Source of the DNA: Paramicrobacterium sp051513965
GTDB lineage: Bacteria > Actinomycetota > Actinomycetes > Actinomycetales > Microbacteriaceae
Direction: 5' to 3'
Length of the DNA stretch: 64,000 nucleotides
Assembly (NCBI RefSeq): GCF_051513965.1
Contig: NZ_CP195847.1
Coordinates: 1,798,001 to 1,862,000, forward strand
The translations under genes were made by a program, and so were the position numbers. The first letter of the stretch is position 1; every line of letters starts with the position of its first letter. Below, in pieces: positions 58,594 through 64,000 of the stretch. The notes below the pieces were generated by a model. That model had not been told where the DNA came from, ran no database searches, and saw nothing but the letters and a program-made list of their open reading frames with translations.

Positions 58594-60267
58594 TCAGTCC
58601 GACGGCGAGCCGATCTGGGTGGCGATGAACTGAACCTCGTCACGGGCGGTCTGCCAGCCGGCACCACGCCGGGACAGCATCTCGCCGGACTCGGTCAGCG
58701 CCCTCATGTCCTCCACGCCGTTGCTGCCGATGATGTCCACGGCGTCATCGACCGTTCCGAGGTCCTCCGAGGGTCCGCCGAGCTCGACGATGGACACTCT
58801 CGTAGAGCTCGACTCCGACAGCACCGCGACACTGTGATCGTCGACCCAAGTGGCGGCGATAGGAGTTCCGCTGGGAACGGGGAAGCGCACCGGCTCCCCG
58901 ATCGAGGTCGGGACGCCGTCCGCCCCGCGTCGCACTCCGGCGAGGAGGAGCTGGGGAGTTCCGCTCGAATTGATGAGCGCCACGATCCGCGTGCCGTCCC
59001 GCGACAGCTGCAGCGACGTGATCTTCGACGCCTCAGGCCAGCTCGCCTGCAGGTGGTATGCCGCCCCGTCCGCGTCGTGCACCTGCACCTTCCCCGGGTT
59101 CGACGCCGGCACGGTCCAGACGAAGCCCGCGTCGTCGATGGTCGGATCGACCAGACCGCTGCGTGAGTCCACGAGAACCGGTGCCGCATCACGACTGACC
59201 GAATAGACGCCAGACGCGGCTCGCACCGCGACCTGCGTGTTCTCGCTGTTGATCGCCGCGCTGAGCGGATCGAGCTTCTCGACAGCATCCGAAATGCCTG
59301 ACAGCCGCTCGATGTCTGCCCCGTTCGCGTACCCGAAGCCGTCGTCCGTCATGATGAGCGGTCGTGAGTCGACCCGGATCTCACGCACCGTGAGCGATGG
59401 GATCTCGACCGACTGGCCGTCGAAGAGGATCGTCACGATCCCGGCCCCGGCCACCCCTTCGAGACTCGCGACCAGCTGAGCCTTCATGCGCTTGCGGGCC
59501 GTGCTGTCCGCCGTGAGGGCGTCGCGACTCAGATCCACCTGAGCTTCACCGTCAGCGACAGGCACAGAGCTTCTCACGAGCCGAGTGCCGTCCGGAAACG
59601 CTGTCGTCACCGACTGCGCAAGCCAGTCACTCGGCCCCTTGAGCAGCTCCGTCACGATGCGGGTCGCCGCCGCACTTCCCGAGGGGAACCAGCGGACGTC
59701 GGGGACGAGCGTCGACCAACTGGGATCGAAGAAGCGCAGGATGTGCTGGTCGAAGACGGTCTCGAACAGCGACTGCTCCAGCAGCACTCCGTTCGGGGCA
59801 TCCGTGATTCGCCACTCGCCATCGACCTTCGCGAATGAGTAGGAGTTCTTCACCGTGCCCTGAGTGGAGCGCTCTGAGTACACTCCTGACGCATCGACGA
59901 CCGCTGCTGGCGATGCAGACACTTCGATGGAGTCATCTGCGGTGCGCGCGAACTCGCGCTCGCCGGGATCGTCGAGGGTAACCGACGAATCAGGGTTCCA
60001 GTCAAGGCGGAACGCGGGGGCGAGGAACTCCCGCGCGACGGCGTAGTTGTTGAGAGGGCTGGATGCCGCTGCGATGAAGCCCTTCAGGAGGTCCTCCTGT
60101 GACGCGCCCGGAACGGGACCGTCGGCGATGAGGGTCACGTCGGCGTTGCTCTCGTCTCCCGTGACGGGGTTGCCCGCGCGCACGCTCCCCTCGCGCGGGA
60201 TGTCGGCGCATCCGGCCAGCAGCGCCCCGCAGACGAGCAGGGTGACGAGCGTGAGCAGTCGTCTCAT
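58594..60267 (-). CDS. lpqB: Lipoprotein LpqB
   Basis: 557 residues: lipoprotein signal peptide ending LLAGC (Cys20 lipidated), a GerMN domain at about 180-285 (RIVTELLKGPSDWLAQSV) and a C-terminal beta-propeller-like region. LpqB interacts with the MtrB sensor in Actinobacteria and modulates its kinase activity. Its ATG overlaps the mtrB stop (ATGA), confirming the mtrA-mtrB-lpqB operon. Confidence 0.96.
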   Translation of the reverse strand: MRRLLTLVTLLVCGALLAGCADIPREGSVRAGNPVTGDESNADVTLIADGPVPGASQEDLLKGFIAAASSPLNNYAVAREFLAPAFRLDWNPDSSVTLDDPGEREFARTADDSIEVSASPAAVVDASGVYSERSTQGTVKNSYSFAKVDGEWRITDAPNGVLLEQSLFETVFDQHILRFFDPSWSTLVPDVRWFPSGSAAATRIVTELLKGPSDWLAQSVTTAFPDGTRLVRSSVPVADGEAQVDLSRDALTADSTARKRMKAQLVASLEGVAGAGIVTILFDGQSVEIPSLTVREIRVDSRPLIMTDDGFGYANGADIERLSGISDAVEKLDPLSAAINSENTQVAVRAASGVYSVSRDAAPVLVDSRSGLVDPTIDDAGFVWTVPASNPGKVQVHDADGAAYHLQASWPEASKITSLQLSRDGTRIVALINSSGTPQLLLAGVRRGADGVPTSIGEPVRFPVPSGTPIAATWVDDHSVAVLSESSSTRVSIVELGGPSEDLGTVDDAVDIIGSNGVEDMRALTESGEMLSRRGAGWQTARDEVQFIATQIGSPSD

Positions 60268-61895
60268 TCGTCCTCCAGTTCGATGCTCGGACCGGGACCG
60301 TCGACGTCTTCGGGCACGCGAGGCAGCGGGAAGCTCGTCACCTTCTCGCCGGGTGTGCGCGGAAGCGTGAGCCGGAAGGAGCTGCCCTCCCCGAGCCGAG
60401 ACCAGACATCGAGGATGCCGCCGTGAAGCGAGGCATCCTCGGTGGAGATCGACAGACCGAGCCCCGTGCCGCCGATCGTGCGTCGACGCGACGGATCGGC
60501 GCGCCAGAACCGATCGAAGACGTGCTCCGCGTCGGACTCGCTCATGCCGAGTCCGTAGTCTCGCACCGTGAGCGCGACGGACTTCTCGTCGCTGTCCACA
60601 GTCACGACGATCGGCTTTCCCTCACCGTGCTCGATCGCGTTGCCGAGCAGGTTGCGGACGATGCGCCGGATGCGGCGAGGATCCATCTCAACCTCGCCGT
60701 GTCCCCCCGGTGCCACGAGTCGCACGTCGGAGCCGCGCTCCTCGGCGAGCGCTTCCATCCCCTCGATGCAGTCCTGCGCGAGCGCGGCGAGGTTCGTCGG
60801 GTCGAGCTCCAGCTGGACCGATCCCGCGTCATACCGACTGATCTCGAGCAGGTCGTTGAGCAGGAGCTCGAATCGTTCGACCTGCGTGTGGAGGAGTTCG
60901 ACCGTGCGCGTCGTGGCGGGCGGGAAGGCATCACGCTGGTCATACAGGACGTCATCGGCGAGGCGGATCGTCGTCAGCGGCGTCCGCAGCTCGTGAGATA
61001 CGTCGGAGACGAAGCGCTGCTGCACGAGCGAGAGCTCTGCGAGCTCGCGGATTCTCTGTTGGAGGCTGTCGGCCATCCCGTTGAATGATCGCGCGAGCGT
61101 CGCGAGTTCGTCCTCTCCGCTCTCACGAATGCGCACTCCGAGATCGCCGTCGGCGAGTCTCTGACTCGTCTCCGCGGCGACCGTGATCGGCTCAACAACG
61201 AGTCTCACGACCACCCAGGCCACCGCTCCCACCAGCAGCAGCAGCGCGAGTCCGACGATGAGCATCGTCTGCTGCAGGAACTGAAGCGTCTGCTCGGAGT
61301 CCGTGAGGTCGAAGCCAATGTAGAACTCGTACTTGCCCGCACCGGGCACATCGATCAGCTGGCCGACGATGACGCCGGGCACCTCGCCGTTCGGCCCTTC
61401 GAGGGTGACGGACTGCCACCACTGCTGCCCGACGCTGTCCTGCACCGTCGCGCGAAGATCGTTCGTGAGCACACCGCCGGCGAGCTCAGAGCTGCGGAAG
61501 CCCTGCGGGGCGTAGGGGTTGTACTCCTGCCCGGGAGCGCGGTATCCGGCGATGAGCTGGCTCGACGAGGTCGCCGCCATCTGGTTGCGAACCGTGTTCA
61601 TGACGGTGGTGATCGCCACTCGGTCGTTGATATCCGCGGATTCGAAGAGCCGCTGCACGGAGCTCATGGTTCGGCTCGAGTCATCGAGCACCTGGCTCAG
61701 GCGTGATGAAAACAGGTCGTTCCTGACGCTGATCGACATGTAGACGCCCGAGGCGAGAACGGCGACGAGCGTAAGTCCGACGGTGATCGAGACCGTGCGG
61801 AACCGAAGCGAACGACGCCACAGCGAGTGGATGCGGCGAGGCCAGGTCCGCACCTGGCTGACGCTCAGATCCGCAAGCGACAGTGGCGAGGTCAC
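60264..61895 (-). CDS. mtrB: Sensor histidine kinase MtrB
   Basis: 543 residues from GTG: two membrane helices (about 35-57 and 205-230) flank an extracytoplasmic sensor domain; HAMP (about 230-285), HisKA with phospho-His in FVSDVSHELRTPLTTIRL, then HATPase (RNLLGNAIEHGEGKP, VRDYGLGMSESDAEHVFDRFW, here split, and GGTGLGLSIS). MtrAB controls wall metabolism, osmoprotection and cell division. It starts one base after mtrA. Confidence 0.97.
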   Translation of the reverse strand: MTSPLSLADLSVSQVRTWPRRIHSLWRRSLRFRTVSITVGLTLVAVLASGVYMSISVRNDLFSSRLSQVLDDSSRTMSSVQRLFESADINDRVAITTVMNTVRNQMAATSSSQLIAGYRAPGQEYNPYAPQGFRSSELAGGVLTNDLRATVQDSVGQQWWQSVTLEGPNGEVPGVIVGQLIDVPGAGKYEFYIGFDLTDSEQTLQFLQQTMLIVGLALLLLVGAVAWVVVRLVVEPITVAAETSQRLADGDLGVRIRESGEDELATLARSFNGMADSLQQRIRELAELSLVQQRFVSDVSHELRTPLTTIRLADDVLYDQRDAFPPATTRTVELLHTQVERFELLLNDLLEISRYDAGSVQLELDPTNLAALAQDCIEGMEALAEERGSDVRLVAPGGHGEVEMDPRRIRRIVRNLLGNAIEHGEGKPIVVTVDSDEKSVALTVRDYGLGMSESDAEHVFDRFWRADPSRRRTIGGTGLGLSISTEDASLHGGILDVWSRLGEGSSFRLTLPRTPGEKVTSFPLPRVPEDVDGPGPSIELEDE

Positions 61896-61896
61896 G

Positions 61897-62580
61897 CTAG
61901 GAGCCCGATGACCCTGCTCGATACCCCACGCCGCGGACCGTCGTCACGATCTTCGGGTTGTCCGGGTCATGCTCGATCTTCGCGCGCAGCCGCTGCACGT
62001 GCACGTTCACGAGACGGGTGTCCGCCTTGTAGTGGTACCCCCACACCTGTTCGAGAAGCATCTCCCGGGTGAACACCTGCTGCGGCTTGGACGCGAGTGT
62101 GAGCAGCAGATCGAACTCAAGAGGTGTGAGATTGATCTTCTTATCGCCGCGTCTCACTTCGTGGCCCGCGACGTCGACACTGAGATCCGCCACTTCAAGG
62201 GTCTCCTGCGCTGTCTCGGCCGTGGGCCGGAGGCGTGTCCGAATGCGGGCGACGAGCTCTTTCGGGTTGAACGGCTTCACGATGTAGTCGTCGGCCCCTG
62301 ATTCAAGCCCGCGGACGACATCCGCGGTGTCGGACTTCGCCGTGAGCATGATGATCGGAACGCCCGACTCTGCCCTGATCTGAGTGCAGACCTCGATGCC
62401 GTCGATGCCAGGGAGCATGAGATCGAGAAGCACAAGATCGGGCTTCTCCTGCCGAAACTGGGCAAGAGCAGCCGACCCGTCGCCGCAGAACAGCGGATCG
62501 AAGCCCTCGGTACGCAGTACGATGCCGATCATCTCCGCGAGTGCTGTGTCGTCGTCGACAACAAGTATTCGTGGGTTCAT
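61897..62580 (-). CDS. mtrA: Response regulator MtrA (OmpR/PhoB family)
   Basis: 227 residues: receiver domain with Asp10/Asp11 in VVDDD, phosphoacceptor Asp53 in LVLLDLML, Thr80 and Lys102 (IVKPFNP), then a winged HTH with TPLEFDLLLTLASKPQQVFTREMLLEQVWG, here over residues 150-180, and DTRLVNVHVQRLRAKIE. First gene of the mtrA-mtrB-lpqB unit. The 164-base region to the divergent membrane gene shows no obvious MtrA direct repeat. Confidence 0.98.
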   Translation of the reverse strand: MNPRILVVDDDTALAEMIGIVLRTEGFDPLFCGDGSAALAQFRQEKPDLVLLDLMLPGIDGIEVCTQIRAESGVPIIMLTAKSDTADVVRGLESGADDYIVKPFNPKELVARIRTRLRPTAETAQETLEVADLSVDVAGHEVRRGDKKINLTPLEFDLLLTLASKPQQVFTREMLLEQVWGYHYKADTRLVNVHVQRLRAKIEHDPDNPKIVTTVRGVGYRAGSSGS

Positions 62581-62744
62581 TCGTCTCGTTCCCGTTTCTG
62601 TGTCTGTGGAGGGCGCACGCGCACTCCTGCTCTTAGGCTATCTGACCGGCCCGGAATCCCCCGGCGTTGAAACACGCCCCGAACTGGTGGCATATGGAAG
62701 AGTAGAGACGGAGTTTCTGCCACCGAGACGAGAGGCACCGCCGA

Positions 62745-64000
62745 GTGAGCGATAACGGAGCATGGCACTCGCCGTCGGGCGATTCACCGAAGAAGGATGA
62801 CAACGGTCAGCAGCCTCCCGCGGATGCCCAGCAGCCGGGACCGTACGGTGCGCAGCCGCAACAGCCCCAAGACACTCCTCAGTACGGACACCACGGCCCG
62901 CCGCCGCAGTACGGGCAGCCGCCGTATGGACAGTATCCGCCGCAGTACGGGCAGTACCCGCCGCCGCAGTACGGGCAACCCGCGCAACCGCAGTACGGCC
63001 AATATGCACCGCCGCAGCAGCCTCCGAACTATGGTCAGTACAGCGGGTACCAGCAACCGGGCTACGCAGCCGCGGGGCCCAACGGCTGGACTCCTCCGCC
63101 GAAGCCCGGCCTCATCGATCTGCGCCCGCTCGGCTTCGGAACGCTTCTCATGGCACCGTTCAAGGAGCTGCGCCACAACCCGAAGGCGACGATCGGCAGC
63201 GCCCTCATCGTGCAGGGCATCGCGATCGTCCTCACTCTCGTCGTCACCGGCGTCGTCACCGTCCTCATGCTGATGCGCATCGACCAGGCGGCTGCAGAGG
63301 ATCGCGAGGAGATCATGGCTGGCTCGCTGCTCGTCATCGTTCTCTCGATGCTGGTTCCGATCATCGTCTCCGTCATCGGCTCTGTCTTCCTCCAGGGTGT
63401 CGTTGTGACGGATACCGCACGAGCGACACTCGGTGAGAAGCCGCGCATGCGCGACCTCTGGAAGGCGACGTGGCCGCGACTGGGCACGCTGCTGCTCTGG
63501 ACGCTGCTCGCCGGAGGCGCGATGCTCCTCGCGATGGGCATCATCGGGGGTCTCGGCACTCTGCTCATCATGCTGGGAGGGCTCGGCATCGCTTTCGGGA
63601 TCGTTCTGATCGTGCTCGGTCTGATCGCGCTCCTCGTGCTCGGCATCTGGATCTTCACGAAGCTCGCGATCGTCCCCAGCGTCATCGTCATGGAGAAGGC
63701 ACCGCTGCGTCACGCCATGGCACGCTCCTGGACGCTCACGAACGGGAGCTTCTGGAAGACGTTCGGCGTCATCGCGATCGTCGCAACGATTCTGAACTTC
63801 GCCGCGCAGGTCATCACGACACCGATCTCCCTGATCGTGTCACTCGTCCCTCCATTGCTCGATCCAACCGGATCCGACCCCGCAGCGATGCTCGGGTTCC
63901 TGCTCATCGCCGAGCTCGTTCTGATCGTGATCACGGTCATCGTCGCAGCGATCACCGCCGTGGTGCAGTCCGGTGCGCTGTCTCTGATCTACATCGATCT
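62745..64000 (+). CDS. Polytopic membrane protein, glycerophosphoryl diester phosphodiesterase membrane-domain-like (runs off the window)
   Basis: From GTG at 62745 (GAGG upstream) the frame is open for 418 codons to the window edge. Residues 1-115 are low complexity, rich in Pro, Tyr, Gln and Gly with repeats of PPQYGQ and related units. After GLIDLRPLGFGTLL come about six membrane helices, including long Gly/Leu/Ile stretches. The plan matches the actinobacterial membrane protein found divergent from mtrA, which carries the GDPD membrane domain without a catalytic domain. The C-terminus is outside the window. Confidence 0.85.
   Translation, partial: MSDNGAWHSPSGDSPKKDDNGQQPPADAQQPGPYGAQPQQPQDTPQYGHHGPPPQYGQPPYGQYPPQYGQYPPPQYGQPAQPQYGQYAPPQQPPNYGQYSGYQQPGYAAAGPNGWTPPPKPGLIDLRPLGFGTLLMAPFKELRHNPKATIGSALIVQGIAIVLTLVVTGVVTVLMLMRIDQAAAEDREEIMAGSLLVIVLSMLVPIIVSVIGSVFLQGVVVTDTARATLGEKPRMRDLWKATWPRLGTLLLWTLLAGGAMLLAMGIIGGLGTLLIMLGGLGIAFGIVLIVLGLIALLVLGIWIFTKLAIVPSVIVMEKAPLRHAMARSWTLTNGSFWKTFGVIAIVATILNFAAQVITTPISLIVSLVPPLLDPTGSDPAAMLGFLLIAELVLIVITVIVAAITAVVQSGALSLIYID

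Noticed and set aside
62860..63060. Repeat array in the 5' part of the last gene as a possible CRISPR or DNA repeat
   Set aside because: The repeats encode a Pro/Tyr/Gln-rich protein segment in frame and lack constant spacers; no CRISPR array was seen anywhere in the window.

Overview
The window looks like a chromosomal segment of a high-GC actinobacterium of the family Microbacteriaceae, probably Microbacterium or a close relative. Supporting signs are strong G/C codon bias, frequent GTG starts, GTGA/ATGA gene overlaps, and actinobacterial hallmark genes: MtrA-MtrB-LpqB, a WhiB-family protein, PdtaS, a SigR/RsrA pair, a fused 2-oxoglutarate decarboxylase/dehydrogenase (Kgd), GuaB1, Rv3235-family and SecA. 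I saw no insertion sequence, prophage, CRISPR array or rRNA. No gene-free stretch exceeds about 205 bases. The window starts inside lysA and ends inside a membrane-protein gene.

Layout. 1-2973 (minus): argS, an LmeA-like lipid-binding protein and lysA. 3087-8543: a lipoprotein, a transglutaminase-like protein, tRNA-Arg(CCG), an M23 peptidase with a structured leader, a DUF3097 protein, a glutamine-amidotransferase-like hydrolase and PspA. 8629-11272: arginase-like protein, flavin disulfide-reductase-like enzyme, small HExxH protein. 11264-14046 (minus): an iron-linked block with two siderophore-interacting proteins behind IdeR/DtxR-like boxes, an aldo/keto reductase and an AhpD-like protein. 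14184-20029: alpha/beta hydrolase plus a complete Dpp/Opp-type ABC importer, converging on an amidase. 21521-25137 (minus): uracil-DNA glycosylase, S51-like protein, phosphoribosyltransferase, SDR and aminoglycoside-phosphotransferase-like protein. 25296-27944: metY and metX for methionine synthesis. 27992-31099: a sensory cluster of kinase, kinase-like membrane protein lacking kinase motifs, and response regulator. 31141-36990: thiamine-binding protein, GT87-type membrane protein, NAD(P)HX dehydratase, OYE flavoenzyme and two CNNM/CBS membrane proteins. 37106-44158: guaB1, kgd and a Na+/H+ antiporter. 44166-48457: rsrA-sigR, aroA, rsgA, bcp and a membrane protein. 48636-53996: whiB, an apparent SAF/CpaE-like ATPase/PdtaS operon, a BldC-like HTH gene, a hypothetical protein and an Rv3235-family gene. 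54003-64000: secA, hpf, comF, lpqB, mtrB, mtrA and a membrane protein.

The most interesting structure is in how genes start and how accessory genes are coupled. Eleven genes carry a TAnnnT-like -10 hexamer exactly six bases before their start codon, the signature expected of leaderless mRNAs. Two perfect DnaA boxes in an identical 12-base context flank the orphan region next to secA. That region appears to place a SAF-domain protein, a CpaE-like ATPase with Arg instead of Lys in its P-loop, and the PdtaS histidine kinase in one operon. A separate three-gene sensory cluster includes a membrane protein that resembles its neighbouring kinase in layout but has lost the kinase motifs.
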